A DNA stretch of 64,000 bases from Rikenellaceae bacterium (lineage in GTDB: Bacteria; Bacteroidota; Bacteroidia; Bacteroidales; UBA932), in NCBI GenBank assembly GCA_022766385.1, contig JALEPJ010000018.1, positions 49,611 to 113,610 of the forward strand, written 5' to 3'. Every line of letters begins with the position of its first letter. The first letter of the stretch is position 1. Position numbers and translations under genes: made by a program. Of this stretch, positions 16,938 to 27,640 are shown piece after piece. The notes under the pieces were generated by a model. The model did not search any database and was not told where the DNA came from. It saw only the letters and a list, made by a program, of their open reading frames with translations.

Positions 16938-18906
16938 CCAGATTCTGGATGCTGCCAGAATTGAGGAAGTGGTAAGTGACTTCGTGACCTTGAGACGTCG
17001 CGGAGCCAGTCTTGTCGCTTGCTGTCCCTTTCACAATGAGAAGACTCCGTCCTTCTATGTAACTCCGTCCAAGGGCATATTCAAATGCTTCGGCTGCGGC
17101 AAGGCCGGTTCCGCCGTGGGTTTCATTATGGAACACGAGCATTGCAGCTATGTTGAGGCTCTGAAGTACCTTGCCAAGAAATATCACATAGAGGTTCAGG
17201 AACGGGAAGACAGTCCGGAGGAACTCGCCCAGAAGCAGAAAAGCGAGAGCCTGATGCTTGTTTCGGACTTCGCACAGAAGTTCTTTTCCGACAATCTGAA
17301 GACTGCAGAGGGCCGTGCTTTGGGGCTTCAGTATCTGCACAGCAGGGGGCTTGATGACAATACAATAGCCCGCTTCGGCCTCGGTTGGGCCCCGTCCGCG
17401 AAAAGCGCCCTCGCCGATGCTGCCATTGCCGCAGGATTCAAAGCGGAATACCTGATAGAAACCGGACTCTGCATCAGATACGATGATGGAAGACTGGTGG
17501 ACCGCTTCCACGAGCGCGTGATGTTCCCCATACATTCGGTCAGCGGCAGGGTGATTGCCTTCAGCGGCAGGACTCTGAAGAGTGATACGAACATTGCCAA
17601 ATATGTCAATTCGCCCGAAACGCCTATCTATGTGAAGAGCCGCGCCCTCTACGGCCTCTACCTCGCTAAGGCTTCGATTGCCCGCTACGACCGCTGCTAT
17701 CTGGCCGAGGGCAATGTGGATGTGGTCTCTATGCACCAACTTGGCATCGACAATGTGCTAGCGTCCTGCGGAACCTCACTGACTGAGGAGCAGATACGCA
17801 TCATAAAGAAGTTTACCGAGAACGTTACGGTGATGTATGACGGCGACAAGGCCGGAATCCACGCGGCTCTCAGAGCAATAGGAATGATTCTCAAGGAGGG
17901 GATGAACGTTCGCTTATTGCTCTTCCCGGACGGGGATGATCCGGATTCATATTGCCGCAAGCACACTCTGGAGGAGGTTCGCTCCTTTATTGCCTCCAAT
18001 GAGGAGGACTTCCTCTCATATATGATCAGGGTCAATCCTCTCGGCGACGGAGACCCTCTCAAGCGCGCGAAGCTTATCAATGATATCGCCGATACCATTG
18101 CCCTTATTCCTGATGCAGTGAAGCGTTCGGTCTATTTGTCGAGTGCGGCGCAGCAGCTGGGCATTGAGGCCAATGTAATATTGGACCGCATCTCCTCAAC
18201 GAAAAACCGTCTGATGGAAGAGGAAGCGAAGCTTGAGGAGCGTCGGCGGAGAAGGACCGAGGCCGGGCTGGACCCCGATTTCGATGCGCAGAGCCCTGGG
18301 GCTGATCAGCAATTGCCACAAAAGGCTGAACAGCTCTCGATGGATGCACTCCTGGTAAACAAGGCTGTGGCTCCGGCGGAGAAGGATTTGCTCTTCTTTA
18401 TGCTCACCCACGGCACCGAGGTTCTGGACTTCGAGACGGATTCGGACTACTATTCCGGCTCCGAAAATGACAAGCCATTAGTGGCCGAGTTCATCCGCAT
18501 GGCCTTGGAGGAAGGAAACGAGTTCCTGAATCCTGCTCTGGAAAGTACCTACCTGGCCTATATGGAGGCCTACGACGAGGGATATTCGCAGGAAGAGATC
18601 CTGCACCGCCTGATCAACTCGCCCGACAGGAAGGTGGCCTTTGTGGCGGCGGAGCTTTCTATAGAGCGTTATCAATTGACAGTCAAGGCTTTTGAAGATG
18701 CATTGACCACGACCTCTACCTGGCTGGTGATGTATGTGCCGAGGGCAATACTCTGCTATCACGAGAGTCGCCTGAACTACAGTATAAGCGAACTCCGCGG
18801 GCAGCTGGCGCAAAGCTCCGACATTGACCGTCAAGAGCGTATATTGCAGGAAATGATGAGCCTTCAGGCCGCCCTGGCCAAGGTCAAGGCAAAACTGGGA
18901 AGATAG
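16915..18906 (+). CDS. dnaG: DNA primase
   Basis: A 663-residue primase that makes RNA primers at the replication fork. The CHC2 zinc finger has Cys37, His40, Cys58 and Cys61. The catalytic TOPRIM core shows [14 protein letters not shown] (Glu near 265) and [15 protein letters not shown] (Asp near 308). The C-terminal part (about 460-663) is the helicase-interaction region, weakly conserved as usual. ATG 16915 lies inside the upstream HdeD-like gene; starting there gives the family's normal N terminus ([19 protein letters not shown]), so the overlap is real. Confidence 0.95.
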   Translation: MIPQATVDQILDAARIEEVVSDFVTLRRRGASLVACCPFHNEKTPSFYVTPSKGIFKCFGCGKAGSAVGFIMEHEHCSYVEALKYLAKKYHIEVQEREDSPEELAQKQKSESLMLVSDFAQKFFSDNLKTAEGRALGLQYLHSRGLDDNTIARFGLGWAPSAKSALADAAIAAGFKAEYLIETGLCIRYDDGRLVDRFHERVMFPIHSVSGRVIAFSGRTLKSDTNIAKYVNSPETPIYVKSRALYGLYLAKASIARYDRCYLAEGNVDVVSMHQLGIDNVLASCGTSLTEEQIRIIKKFTENVTVMYDGDKAGIHAALRAIGMILKEGMNVRLLLFPDGDDPDSYCRKHTLEEVRSFIASNEEDFLSYMIRVNPLGDGDPLKRAKLINDIADTIALIPDAVKRSVYLSSAAQQLGIEANVILDRISSTKNRLMEEEAKLEERRRRRTEAGLDPDFDAQSPGADQQLPQKAEQLSMDALLVNKAVAPAEKDLLFFMLTHGTEVLDFETDSDYYSGSENDKPLVAEFIRMALEEGNEFLNPALESTYLAYMEAYDEGYSQEEILHRLINSPDRKVAFVAAELSIERYQLTVKAFEDALTTTSTWLVMYVPRAILCYHESRLNYSISELRGQLAQSSDIDRQERILQEMMSLQAALAKVKAKLGR

Positions 18907-18919
18907 AAACATACGTTAT

Positions 18920-21118
18920 ATGGAAAAGAACTATAAAAGAACACTTGTGACCTGTGCGCTGCCTTATGCGAACGGTCCGGTCCATATCGGACACCTTGCA
19001 GGAGTATATGTGCCTGCCGATATTTATGTCCGCTACCTCAGGATGAGGGGCGAGGATGTGCTCTATGTCTGCGGCTCGGATGAGCACGGTGTGCCTATCA
19101 CTATAAAGGCGCGTCAGCAGGGTTGCAGCCCTCAGGATATAGTGGACAAATACCACAAACTCATCAAGGACTCGTTTACAGGTCTCGGAATCAATTTCGA
19201 TATCTATGGACGCACCAGCTCCGAGGTTCACTCGAAGAATGCTTCGGAGTTCTTTAGAAAACTCTATGATGAGGGCAAGTTCATCACTAAAGAGTCCGAG
19301 CAGTACTATGACCCGGAGGTGAAGACCTTCCTTGCAGACCGCTATATCGTGGGTACCTGCCCGAAGTGCGGGGCGGAGGGAGCTTACGGAGACCAGTGCG
19401 AAAAGTGCGGAAGCACACTCAGCCCGGAAGAGCTCATCAATCCAAAGTCGAAGCTAAGTGGCGCTGAACCGATAAAGAAGAAGACTTCCCACTGGTATCT
19501 TCCTCTGGACCAGTATGAAAGCTGGCTCAGCGAATGGATACTGGAAGGACATAAGGAGTGGAGGTCAAATGTTTACGGCCAGTGCAAGAGCTGGATAGAC
19601 GGAGGTCTCCAGCCTCGTGCCGTATCCCGTGACCTCGACTGGGGAGTGCCCGTTCCTATAGAGGGGGCTGAGGGCAAGGTGCTCTACGTCTGGTTCGATG
19701 CCCCTATCGGATATATCTCCAACACCCAGGAGCTGCTTCCTCAGTCTTGGGAGCTTTGGTGGAAGAGCGAGGACACCAAGCTCGTTCACTTCATTGGAAA
19801 GGACAATATTGTCTTCCACTGCATAGTTTTCCCTTCTATGCTCAAGGCCTACGGTGACGGCTATATACTGCCGGACAATGTGCCTTCGAACGAGTTCCTG
19901 AATCTCGAGGGCGACAAGATTTCCACTTCCCGCAACTGGGCCGTATGGGCTCACGAGTATCTGGAGCAATTCCCTGGCAAGGAGGATGTGATGAGATATG
20001 TGCTCACCGCCAATGCTCCTGAAACCAAGGACAATGACTTCAGCTGGAAGGACTTCCAGACCCGCAACAACAGTGAGCTCGTAGCCATCTTCGGCAACTT
20101 TGTCAACAGGGCTATAGTGCTGACACACAAATACTTCGAGGGCAAGGTTCCGGCTCGTGGCGAACTTCTTGACGTCGACAGGGAGGCTCTCGCTGAAATT
20201 CCTGTACTCAAGTCTTCCCTCGAGAAGAACATAGAGGCTTACCATTTCCGCGAGGCTCTCAAGGATGCTATGTCCATTGCCCGCGTAGGAAACAAATACA
20301 TCTCGGACACAGAGCCGTGGAAGGTGGCCAAGACCGATATGGCCCGCACCGCCACCATACTCAATGTCTGCATCCAGATCTGCGCCGACCTGGCAATTGC
20401 CTTCGAGCCTTTCACTCCTTTTGCGGCAGAGAAGCTCCGCAAGATGCTGGGTGTATGCATCTGTGCCGGCATTGACCACCGCAAGGGCGAACAGGAGACC
20501 GTCAATACTTATAAAGAGGGCGAAGGCGCAGCCATTCATACCGTATCGGCTGCCGCTCCGAAGGATGCTTCAAGTTGCCCCGGCTTCGGAAAATGCAGTT
20601 GCCTCAACTGGGATATCCTTGGCAATACAGAAATACTCAAGGAAGGTCACGAAATCGGAGCGGCAGAACTGCTTTTTGCCAAGATTGAGGACGATGCCAT
20701 CAAGGCCCAGCTTGACCGTTTGGATGCCATACGCGCCGAGCGTGAAGCTGCAGCCAAGGCCGAAGCTGCCAAGCAGGTGGCCCCACAGAAGGCCGAGTGC
20801 AGCTTTGAGGACTTTGAGAAGATGGATATCAGAACCGCTACCGTGCTTGAGGCAGAGAGAGTGCCTAAAACAGACAAGCTCCTCAAACTCAGCATAGATA
20901 CAGGAATAGACAAGAGAACCATAGTGTCGGGCATAGCTGAATATTATGCACCTGAGGATATGGTCGGAAAGCAGATCTGTATACTGGCCAATCTCGCACC
21001 GCGCAAGATACGCGGCATCGAGTCCAAGGGTATGATACTTATGGCGCGTCAGGGAGATGGGAAGATGAGATTCATCACCCCTCAGGAAGTCCTGAACAAT
21101 GGCGCGGAAATAGGTTAA
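18920..21118 (+). CDS. metG: methionyl-tRNA synthetase with C-terminal tRNA-binding domain
   Basis: A 732-residue class I synthetase charging tRNA-Met. The HIGH motif is HIGH at 22-25 within [14 protein letters not shown]. Zinc knuckle cysteines lie in [17 protein letters not shown] near 147-163, and the KMSKS-type loop is KISTS near 333. The C terminus (about 625-732) is a Trbp111-like OB domain. Between the anticodon domain and the last helices is an unusual stretch of about 50 residues (roughly 510-562) holding five cysteines, in CICAG and [11 protein letters not shown]. Most relatives run straight through this point. It starts 13 bases after dnaG. Confidence 0.95.
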   Translation: MEKNYKRTLVTCALPYANGPVHIGHLAGVYVPADIYVRYLRMRGEDVLYVCGSDEHGVPITIKARQQGCSPQDIVDKYHKLIKDSFTGLGINFDIYGRTSSEVHSKNASEFFRKLYDEGKFITKESEQYYDPEVKTFLADRYIVGTCPKCGAEGAYGDQCEKCGSTLSPEELINPKSKLSGAEPIKKKTSHWYLPLDQYESWLSEWILEGHKEWRSNVYGQCKSWIDGGLQPRAVSRDLDWGVPVPIEGAEGKVLYVWFDAPIGYISNTQELLPQSWELWWKSEDTKLVHFIGKDNIVFHCIVFPSMLKAYGDGYILPDNVPSNEFLNLEGDKISTSRNWAVWAHEYLEQFPGKEDVMRYVLTANAPETKDNDFSWKDFQTRNNSELVAIFGNFVNRAIVLTHKYFEGKVPARGELLDVDREALAEIPVLKSSLEKNIEAYHFREALKDAMSIARVGNKYISDTEPWKVAKTDMARTATILNVCIQICADLAIAFEPFTPFAAEKLRKMLGVCICAGIDHRKGEQETVNTYKEGEGAAIHTVSAAAPKDASSCPGFGKCSCLNWDILGNTEILKEGHEIGAAELLFAKIEDDAIKAQLDRLDAIRAEREAAAKAEAAKQVAPQKAECSFEDFEKMDIRTATVLEAERVPKTDKLLKLSIDTGIDKRTIVSGIAEYYAPEDMVGKQICILANLAPRKIRGIESKGMILMARQGDGKMRFITPQEVLNNGAEIG

Positions 21119-21123
21119 GCGCG

Positions 21124-21768
21124 TTATGCTTTCCGTCTGATGACGCTCAAACCGTCGCGGATGGGAAGCATTACGCATTCCACTCTATCATCTCCGGCTA
21201 CCATTTCGTTGAAGGCAATCAGGCCCTGGGTCTGTTTATCCACGGAAGGCTTGTCGGCATAGACCTTGCCACCCAGCATCACGTCGTCGACGAGGAGTAT
21301 GCTGCCAGGATGCATCATCTTCATTATCAGCTGGTAATACTCGCAATACTCGCGTTTGTTGGCGTCCATATAGATGAGGTCGTAGCTGCGTCCTTCAGCG
21401 GCGAAGCTCCCAAGGGTGTCGATGGCATTGCCAAGATGGAGCTTGATGCGAGCGCTGAGGCCGGAGCGCTCCCAACCTTCACGTATCAGATCCTCGAGCT
21501 CATCATTGATTTCGAGCGTGTCCACTCTTCCTCCTTCTGGCAGTCCGTATGCGAGACAGAGTGCAGAGTATCCGGTGAAGGTGCCGATTTCCAGCACATT
21601 ACGGGCGGAGCATAGCTCCACCAGCATAGTCAGCAGACGGCCTTGAACGGCTCCCGAGAGCATCCTCGGATAATTGGTGCGTATGTAGGTCTGTTTCTCA
21701 ATCCAGGCGAGAGCCTCGCTCTGGGGGCTTGAATGCTCCCTGATGTATCTGTCCTGTGCGCTTTCCAT
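21124..21768 (-). CDS. SAM-dependent O-methyltransferase, CCoAMT-like
   Basis: A 214-residue class I methyltransferase of the caffeoyl-CoA/catechol O-methyltransferase family (Methyltransf_3). The SAM-binding motif VLEIGTFTGYSALCLAYG is near residue 60, LIYMDANKREYCEYY near 130 and the metal-binding DDVMLGGKV near 155. The natural substrate in Bacteroidota is unknown. It converges with metG, with a 5-base gap between stops, and follows the M16 peptidase gene by 19 bases on the same strand. Confidence 0.85.
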   Translation of the reverse strand: MESAQDRYIREHSSPQSEALAWIEKQTYIRTNYPRMLSGAVQGRLLTMLVELCSARNVLEIGTFTGYSALCLAYGLPEGGRVDTLEINDELEDLIREGWERSGLSARIKLHLGNAIDTLGSFAAEGRSYDLIYMDANKREYCEYYQLIMKMMHPGSILLVDDVMLGGKVYADKPSVDKQTQGLIAFNEMVAGDDRVECVMLPIRDGLSVIRRKA

Positions 21769-21787
21769 TGCCTTAATGAATTAGGGG

Positions 21788-23017
21788 TTAGAGAAATATC
21801 AATCTGGAGAGGCTCTCTTCCGCGAATATGCGCCTCGCGCATTCCTGAAGCTCTGCTGTTGTGATGCTTTTGATGATGCGGCAGTTCTCTTCGCTGCTGG
21901 CCACCCTTCCGTAAGCGAGCAGACTCTTGCCCATTGAAAGGCATTGTGACTCATTGCTTTCGGAGCTGATGGCGAGCTGGCCGAGGAGCTGCTTCTTTGC
22001 TGCCTTCAGACGGCGTTCGCTCATAGCCTTGTCCTGGAGCTTGTGTATTGCCTTGAAGATTTCGCGGAAGCATTTGTCGAGATTCTCCTTCTCACATCCT
22101 ATGCTGATGGTCATTATGCCGCTGTCCCTGTATTGGGTGAAAGCGCATTCCACGCCGTAAACCCAGCCGTTCTTTTCCCGCAGGACGCTGTTCAGTATTG
22201 AGTTGGATGCTGGTCCTCCGAGTATATTGGCAAGCAGTACGGAGACGATTCTGTCTTCGCTGTAGAGGGATGGGGCGAGTCCGCCCAGAACGGCATTGAC
22301 CTCGTGGCTGCGACGATTGACAGTCCTGTCAAAAATGTTGCAGGGAATGCCTACCGGGGCCTTGGTTTCGTTTGCGCTAAGCAGGGACTGCGTTCCGAAG
22401 TGCTTGTCTGACAAGGAATTGACCTGAGCCTCAAGTTTTTTCTCATCAATATTTGCCACAATGCAGAAGGCCATCCTGTCGGGCGTGAAGTTCTCCTTGA
22501 CAAAGGTTCTCAGCTCTTCTGAAGTGATTGCTCTGACTGATGAGGCTGTTCCGAGTATGGGCCTTCCGAGAGGATGTCCCTCGAAAAGGGCCTCCTCGAA
22601 CTTGTCATAGATATCGTCTGCCGGGCTGTCCTTGTACGAATTGATTTCGTCTATCACGACTCCCTTCTCAGTCTCGATTTCCCTGTCAGGGAAGCTGGCT
22701 TCAGTGGCCAGTTCAAACAGAAGTCCGGCAGCTTTGGGCAGGTCTTCCTTCAGCACGGTGGCATGGAAGACTATTTCCTCCTTGGTGGTATAAGCATTCA
22801 GCTCGCCACCAAGACGGTCGAGATAGCTGTTGATGACCGAGGCCGATTTATGTGCCGTTCCCTTGAAAATGGTATGTTCTGTAAAATGCGCAATTCCGCT
22901 ATGGAAGCCTTCTTCGTCGCGGGTGCCGCATCTGACACTCAGCGAACAGAAGGCCACTGAGGAACTGCTCCTCCTCACCGCATAGCTCAATCCGCAGCCG
23001 GTCTTGCCTGAAATCAT
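21788..23017 (-). CDS. M16 family zinc peptidase (pitrilysin/MPP-like)
   Basis: A 409-residue single-chain M16 metallopeptidase. The inverted zinc motif HFTEH has His44, Glu47 and His48, and the distal zinc ligand is likely Glu124 in KGVVIDEINS. RCGTRDEEGFHSGIAHF and GGELNAYTTKEE are family signatures. Such proteins of about 400 residues carry both M16 halves and usually work as dimers. There is no signal peptide, so it appears cytoplasmic. It overlaps the upstream gene by 4 bases. Confidence 0.9.
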   Translation of the reverse strand: MISGKTGCGLSYAVRRSSSSVAFCSLSVRCGTRDEEGFHSGIAHFTEHTIFKGTAHKSASVINSYLDRLGGELNAYTTKEEIVFHATVLKEDLPKAAGLLFELATEASFPDREIETEKGVVIDEINSYKDSPADDIYDKFEEALFEGHPLGRPILGTASSVRAITSEELRTFVKENFTPDRMAFCIVANIDEKKLEAQVNSLSDKHFGTQSLLSANETKAPVGIPCNIFDRTVNRRSHEVNAVLGGLAPSLYSEDRIVSVLLANILGGPASNSILNSVLREKNGWVYGVECAFTQYRDSGIMTISIGCEKENLDKCFREIFKAIHKLQDKAMSERRLKAAKKQLLGQLAISSESNESQCLSMGKSLLAYGRVASSEENCRIIKSITTAELQECARRIFAEESLSRLIFL

Positions 23018-23874
23018 TTCCTTTTCTTCTTACTTGATGCCGAAATCTTCTTGATGTCCTTATTGGTGAATCCGGCTCCTTTTCTTTCGCTTATTCTGTG
23101 ATGACTGTAGTAGAGCAGCTCGTGACTCTCGGTGTCAATCAGCATCTGATGGCTCCAGGAGCCCTTTTTCGCTTCGGAAGGAGCTACCATCACGCTGACC
23201 AGGGTATCATAGTGGCCCGAATGGAAGGCCCCGTCCACACTGTCGCTGTCAAGCACCAGCATATTCCCGCCAGAGCTTCTGACCTGGGTGTCCGGAGCCA
23301 GGTCTTCCTGTGCGAAGTAAATTTTCTTTCCTCCTGCCTTGCGCAAGTTATTTCTGTAAACTTCCAGTCCGCAATATGCATCGCGGTCGCTAAGAAGGGC
23401 CTTGCCCACAAAATCCTGCATAATGTCCAGGAAGGCAGAGAGATAGACCATCTCCCTTCCGTTCGGATTGATGGCTGAGCATACAGGGATGCTCAAAATG
23501 TTCAACGGCCTTTTGCTTTGGTCCTCGGCGGAACTATTGCCTCCCTTGAAAAGGCTGAGGGTGACCAGACCGTCGAATTTGCCCCCGACAGGCCTTTCCA
23601 TCATCAGGAAGTAGGTCTGAGGGTCCTGCTTTAAGGCATTGAACTCGTTCACATTGCAGAATTCGAAGGGGGAGATGCGCCATCTGGCCGTCACTTCCGC
23701 CTTCAAGCAGCTGTCTTCCATATCATTGCCACAAAGTACGACTTTGGTTGTGCGCGAGCTGAAGTCACTTATCCTGACCTTTTTCGTCGACAGTTTCACC
23801 TGCGCGCCAAGCGTAGCCGGCACGAGGACTGCCCAAGCGATCAGACTTATCAATGTCAATGCGATTCTTTTCAT
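23014..23874 (-). CDS. secreted protein of unknown function
   Basis: A 286-residue protein I do not recognise. From ATG 23874-23872 it starts with MKRIALTLISLIAWAVLVPA and a probable cleavage site after LGAQ, so it is exported. The mature part holds several aromatic and cysteine residues (DMEDSCLKAEV, SPFEFCNVNEF, SIPVCSAINP) and ends in a basic tail (SASSKKKRK). The frame is open upstream, but that part crosses the divergent promoter and dnaX start. The 4-base overlap with the M16 gene suggests coupled expression. Confidence 0.6.
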   Translation of the reverse strand: MKRIALTLISLIAWAVLVPATLGAQVKLSTKKVRISDFSSRTTKVVLCGNDMEDSCLKAEVTARWRISPFEFCNVNEFNALKQDPQTYFLMMERPVGGKFDGLVTLSLFKGGNSSAEDQSKRPLNILSIPVCSAINPNGREMVYLSAFLDIMQDFVGKALLSDRDAYCGLEVYRNNLRKAGGKKIYFAQEDLAPDTQVRSSGGNMLVLDSDSVDGAFHSGHYDTLVSVMVAPSEAKKGSWSHQMLIDTESHELLYYSHHRISERKGAGFTNKDIKKISASSKKKRK

Positions 23875-23893
23875 AGCAATTATCACTATTCTG

Positions 23894-23901
23894 CAAAGAT
23901 A
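23894..23901 (-). promoter_or_regulatory. -7 box for the secreted protein-M16-methyltransferase operon
   Basis: TATCTTTG on the minus strand (23901 to 23894), an exact TAnnTTTG match, about 20 bases before the ATG. No clear -33 box was found. Confidence 0.45.
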
Positions 23902-23924
23902 CCTCAAAATCCGATGGAAATAGT

Positions 23925-23932
23925 TAAATTTG
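23925..23932 (+). promoter_or_regulatory. -7 box for dnaX
   Basis: TAAATTTG matches TAnnTTTG and ends 23 bases before dnaX. The -33 box is not clear. Confidence 0.35.
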
Positions 23933-23955
23933 TCAATTAATGTAAATCTGCAGAT

Positions 23956-25671
23956 ATGAGCCAATACGTAGTAGCCGCGAGAAAGTACAGGCCCGAGTCC
24001 TTCGAGACTCTTATAGGCCAGGACAATATTGCCAGGACTCTGAAAAATTCCATCTTGAGAGGCCAGTTGGCGCACGCATATCTGTTCTGCGGCCCGAGAG
24101 GAGTGGGCAAGACCAGCACCGCCCGCATCTTTGCGAAGATGATCAATTGCTCCAACCCGTCTGCGGAAATGGAGCCTTGCGGGGAGTGCGAATCCTGCGT
24201 TTCCTTCCGCGAGGGACGCTCATACTGCATACACGAGCTTGATGCCGCTTCGAACAATGGTGTCGATGCCATCAAGGAACTGATGGACCAGGTTCAGATA
24301 CCTCCTCAGGTGGGCAAATACAGCGTCTATATCATCGACGAGGTGCATATGCTCTCTTCTGCGGCTTTCAATGCCTTCCTGAAGACTCTTGAGGAACCGC
24401 CTGCGCACGCCATCTTCATCCTTGCCACCACCGAGAAGCACAAAATCCTTCCGACCATATTGTCACGCTGCCAGACCTACGACTTCAACCGCATATCTGT
24501 CAGCGACATAGTGCGCAATCTCCGGGACATTGCCCAAAAGGAGGCTGTCAATGTGGACGATGCGTCCCTGCACGTAATCGCCCAGAAGGCTGACGGTGCG
24601 ATGCGTGATGCGCTCACCATTTTCGACCAGACAGTCGCATTCTGCGGTTCTGACATCAAATATGAGGACGTCATCCGTAATCTCAATGTCCTCGACTGCG
24701 AGTATTCGTTCAGGCTTCTGGATGCCTTCCTGAAGGGAGACTACGCTGCGGCTATGCTCACTTTCGACGAAGTGCTGTCCAAGGGTTTCAATGCACAGTT
24801 CTTCATCTCTGCGCTCAGTTCCCACCTTAGGGACCTGACAGTCAGCAAGACAGCAGGACTGGACTCGCTGCTGGATATGCCGGATTCGTTGCGCCAGCGC
24901 TATAAGGCCCAGGCAGACAGATGCCAAATACAGTTCCTGTATGAGGCCCTGAACATTACGACCCAGTGTGAGGCCGGCTATCGCTCGGCAATCAATCAGC
25001 GCCTCCATATTGAGTTTGCTCTGATGAAACTTTCCTTCCTCAACAAGGGAGTTCCTAAGGCAGATACAGCGGCTCCTCAAACCGCCCCTGCTCCTCAAGT
25101 TGCCCCTGCTCCTCAGGCAGTCCCGGCTTCTGAGAGTTCTCCGCTTCCTGCTGCCGTACAGCCTGAGCAGAGCCCTGCATCGGAAAAGCTCCAGCCTCGA
25201 AGACGTGCAGTTAAGACAGGAGCTTCATTGTCATTGAGCTCCATTATCAAAGAGAAGGAAGAGGTGGAAGCCGATCCTGTCATTGAGAACAGTGGCAAGG
25301 AGCTGGATATGGAGACTGTCAGGTCTTGCTGGAAAAAGTTGGCCGAGCAGCTTGCAGTCGGGAAGCCGCGTCTTTTCAATGCCCTTACTAATGCGCGGCT
25401 TGAATTGAAGAAAGAGGCTGATTGTCAGTGTCTTACCTTCCTTGTTACCAATGAGGCCCAAAGGGATTGGATAGCGACTACCTTGCTTCACGAACTCGAG
25501 AACCGCTTCAGGATTATATCAGCATGCAGCACTGTGCGTCTGAACGTTGAGGCTGTCCAGTATGAGGAAAAGAAGGTCATTTATACGCCCGAGGATAAGG
25601 CACGGGCTTTGATGGAGTCCACCCCTGAAGTATTGGACCTGATTAAGGACTTTGATTTGGATGTGAAATAA
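23956..25671 (+). CDS. dnaX: DNA polymerase III subunits gamma/tau
   Basis: A 571-residue clamp-loader ATPase. Walker A GPRGVGKT is at 46-53. The zinc module has Cys65, Cys75, Cys78 and Cys81. Walker B IIDEVHML, the SRC sensor in LSRCQTY and three AAA+ domains follow to about 360. Then comes a low-complexity Pro/Ala/Gln linker (repeated APQ units, about 370-420) and a C-terminal domain. No obvious slippery A-run for programmed frameshifting was noticed in the linker, so it may be made as a single form. Confidence 0.95.
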   Translation: MSQYVVAARKYRPESFETLIGQDNIARTLKNSILRGQLAHAYLFCGPRGVGKTSTARIFAKMINCSNPSAEMEPCGECESCVSFREGRSYCIHELDAASNNGVDAIKELMDQVQIPPQVGKYSVYIIDEVHMLSSAAFNAFLKTLEEPPAHAIFILATTEKHKILPTILSRCQTYDFNRISVSDIVRNLRDIAQKEAVNVDDASLHVIAQKADGAMRDALTIFDQTVAFCGSDIKYEDVIRNLNVLDCEYSFRLLDAFLKGDYAAAMLTFDEVLSKGFNAQFFISALSSHLRDLTVSKTAGLDSLLDMPDSLRQRYKAQADRCQIQFLYEALNITTQCEAGYRSAINQRLHIEFALMKLSFLNKGVPKADTAAPQTAPAPQVAPAPQAVPASESSPLPAAVQPEQSPASEKLQPRRRAVKTGASLSLSSIIKEKEEVEADPVIENSGKELDMETVRSCWKKLAEQLAVGKPRLFNALTNARLELKKEADCQCLTFLVTNEAQRDWIATTLLHELENRFRIISACSTVRLNVEAVQYEEKKVIYTPEDKARALMESTPEVLDLIKDFDLDVK

Positions 25672-25705
25672 ACACTGCTCCCGCGGTGAAAACATATTGT
25701 AAAAG

Positions 25706-26476
25706 ATGAAACTGCATTGCGAAAATCTTGTCAAGAAATACGGCGTAAGAACGGTGGTGAAAGGCGTGTCGATGGAGGTTGAACAGGGCGAAATCGTCGG
25801 CTTTCTCGGTCCTAATGGAGCGGGAAAGACAACAAGCTTCTATATGATTACAGGACAGGTCATTCCGAACGGTGGTCGCATATTCCTTGATGATGAGGAC
25901 ATTACCAAGCTCCCTATGTACAAGAGGGCACAGAAGGGCATAGGATATCTGCCTCAGGAGGCTTCCGTTTTCAGAAAGATGTCGGTCGAGGACAATATCC
26001 TGTCCGTGATGGAGATGTCCCATATGAGCAAGTCGCAGAGGAAGGAGAGGCTTGAGTCGCTGATTGACGAGTTCAATCTCAGCAAGGTTCGCAAGAGCCT
26101 TGGCATACAGCTCTCCGGAGGAGAGAGGCGCAGATGCGAGATTGCGCGGGCATTGGCCATTGACCCTAAGTTCATACTCCTTGACGAGCCTTTTGCGGGC
26201 GTTGACCCCATTGCCGTGGAGGATATTCAGTATATCATTGCCAAACTCAAGTACAAGAACATTGGAGTAATCATTACCGACCACAATGTGGGAGAGACTC
26301 TGGCCATTACCGACAGAGCCTATCTGCTCTATGAGGGCAGCATACTCCAAGCCGGCACTCCCGCATCATTGGCTGCGGACGAGGATGTCAGAACGAAGTA
26401 TCTTGGTTCGGGATTCACTCTCAAACGTTCTGTGGCGGTCGAGAAGGCTCAGAGGGAGATGGGCATCATAGACTGA
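25706..26476 (+). CDS. lptB: LPS export ABC transporter ATP-binding protein
   Basis: A 256-residue ABC ATPase that powers lipopolysaccharide transport with LptF/G/C at the inner membrane. Walker A is GPNGAGKTT near residue 36, the Q-loop YLPQEASVF is the LptB form, the signature is LSGGERRR, and Walker B with D-loop reads [20 protein letters not shown] supplies the H-loop. The C-terminal extension after residue 235 is normal. It follows dnaX by 34 bases and converges with the NtrX-like regulator. Confidence 0.93.
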   Translation: MKLHCENLVKKYGVRTVVKGVSMEVEQGEIVGFLGPNGAGKTTSFYMITGQVIPNGGRIFLDDEDITKLPMYKRAQKGIGYLPQEASVFRKMSVEDNILSVMEMSHMSKSQRKERLESLIDEFNLSKVRKSLGIQLSGGERRRCEIARALAIDPKFILLDEPFAGVDPIAVEDIQYIIAKLKYKNIGVIITDHNVGETLAITDRAYLLYEGSILQAGTPASLAADEDVRTKYLGSGFTLKRSVAVEKAQREMGIID

Positions 26477-26488
26477 TGCCGCCGCGGT

Positions 26489-27640
26489 CTAAATATTAAC
26501 ATAGTCGCGCACATTCTGCGCACTGATGATGCTGTCTCCGAGTATGAGGAGACGCTCCACTACATTGCCCAGTTCACGGATATTGCCGGGCCAGCTCTTG
26601 GCCTGGAGCATCTTTATGGCCTCATCGCTGAAGCTCTTCCGAAGCATTCCGCTCTCACTGCAGTTCTTTTCGACGAAGTGATTGACCAGCAGCGGGATAT
26701 CCTCCTTCCTGTCGTCGAGAGAAGGCACAGGGATGACTATTGCACTGAGTCTGTAGTATAGGTCCTCGCGGAAATTGCCCTCAGCAATCTCCTTCTGGAG
26801 GTCCTTGTTGGTGGCGGCAATGACACGTACATCCACCTCGATATCCTTGTCCGAACCTACACGAGAAAGCTTGCGCTCCTGGAGCACACGGAGCACCTTG
26901 GCCTGCGCTGCCAGGCTCATATCTCCGATTTCATCAAGGAAAAGTGTTCCTCCGTCAGCCTGCTCGAATTTGCCCTTGTGCTGTTTGACGGCTGAGGTAA
27001 AAGATCCCTTTTCGTGGCCGAACAGCTCACTTTCAATGAGTTCCGAAGGGATGGCTGCACAATTCACCTCGACGAAAGGCATAGCGCTGCGCTTGCTCTG
27101 CTGGTAGAGGCTTCTGGCTACGAGTTCCTTGCCAGAACCGTTCGGCCCGAGTATGAGCACTCTGGCGTCGGTCTGGGCCACCTTCTCTATCATATCCTTG
27201 ATGTGGAGCATTGGGGCTGATTCACCTATCATAGGCTGTCCATACACCTTTTTTTTCAGGATTTTTGTCTCCTTAACGAGGGATACCTTGTCGGTAGCAT
27301 TCTTCAGGGTGATGAGCAGACGGTTGAGGTCGAGAGGCTTCTGGATGAAGTCGAAAGCACCTTTCTTGATGCACCTGACGGCCGTCTCGATGTCGCCGTG
27401 TCCGGAAACCATCACGATGGCGGAATCGATGCCTTTGCCTATGAGTTTCTCAAGAACTTCCTCTCCATCCATATTCGGCATCTTGATGTCGCAGAAAATA
27501 ACGTTGTATTTTTCTATGTCGACCATCTGAAGGGCAATGAGCCCGTCTTCCGCCACATCTACATCATAACCTTCTTCAACAAGTATTTCCTTGAGGGAAT
27601 TCCTGATAGCCCTCTCGTCATCCACAATGAGTACTTTCAT
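26489..27640 (-). CDS. NtrX-like response regulator with AAA+ domain, no HTH
   Basis: A 383-residue two-domain regulator. The receiver (1-120) has Asp7, Asp8 and phospho-acceptor Asp51. The AAA+ domain (about 140-370) has Walker A GPNGSGKE, Walker B LFLDEIGDM and R-finger region. Two departures from sigma-54 activators stand out: the GAFTGA loop reads GSFTSA, and the protein ends after the AAA+ lid (SAQNVRDYVNI) with no Fis-type helix-turn-helix. NtrX proteins in several lineages have similar losses. The start is ATG 27640-27638; an open frame upstream has no family likeness. The NtrY-like kinase at 34559 is the likely partner. Confidence 0.85.
   Translation of the reverse strand: MKVLIVDDERAIRNSLKEILVEEGYDVDVAEDGLIALQMVDIEKYNVIFCDIKMPNMDGEEVLEKLIGKGIDSAIVMVSGHGDIETAVRCIKKGAFDFIQKPLDLNRLLITLKNATDKVSLVKETKILKKKVYGQPMIGESAPMLHIKDMIEKVAQTDARVLILGPNGSGKELVARSLYQQSKRSAMPFVEVNCAAIPSELIESELFGHEKGSFTSAVKQHKGKFEQADGGTLFLDEIGDMSLAAQAKVLRVLQERKLSRVGSDKDIEVDVRVIAATNKDLQKEIAEGNFREDLYYRLSAIVIPVPSLDDRKEDIPLLVNHFVEKNCSESGMLRKSFSDEAIKMLQAKSWPGNIRELGNVVERLLILGDSIISAQNVRDYVNI

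Noticed and set aside
19565..20539. A 324-codon minus-strand frame inside metG
   Set aside because: It lies wholly opposite a clear synthetase gene. It is a shadow from codon bias, with no domain or start signal.
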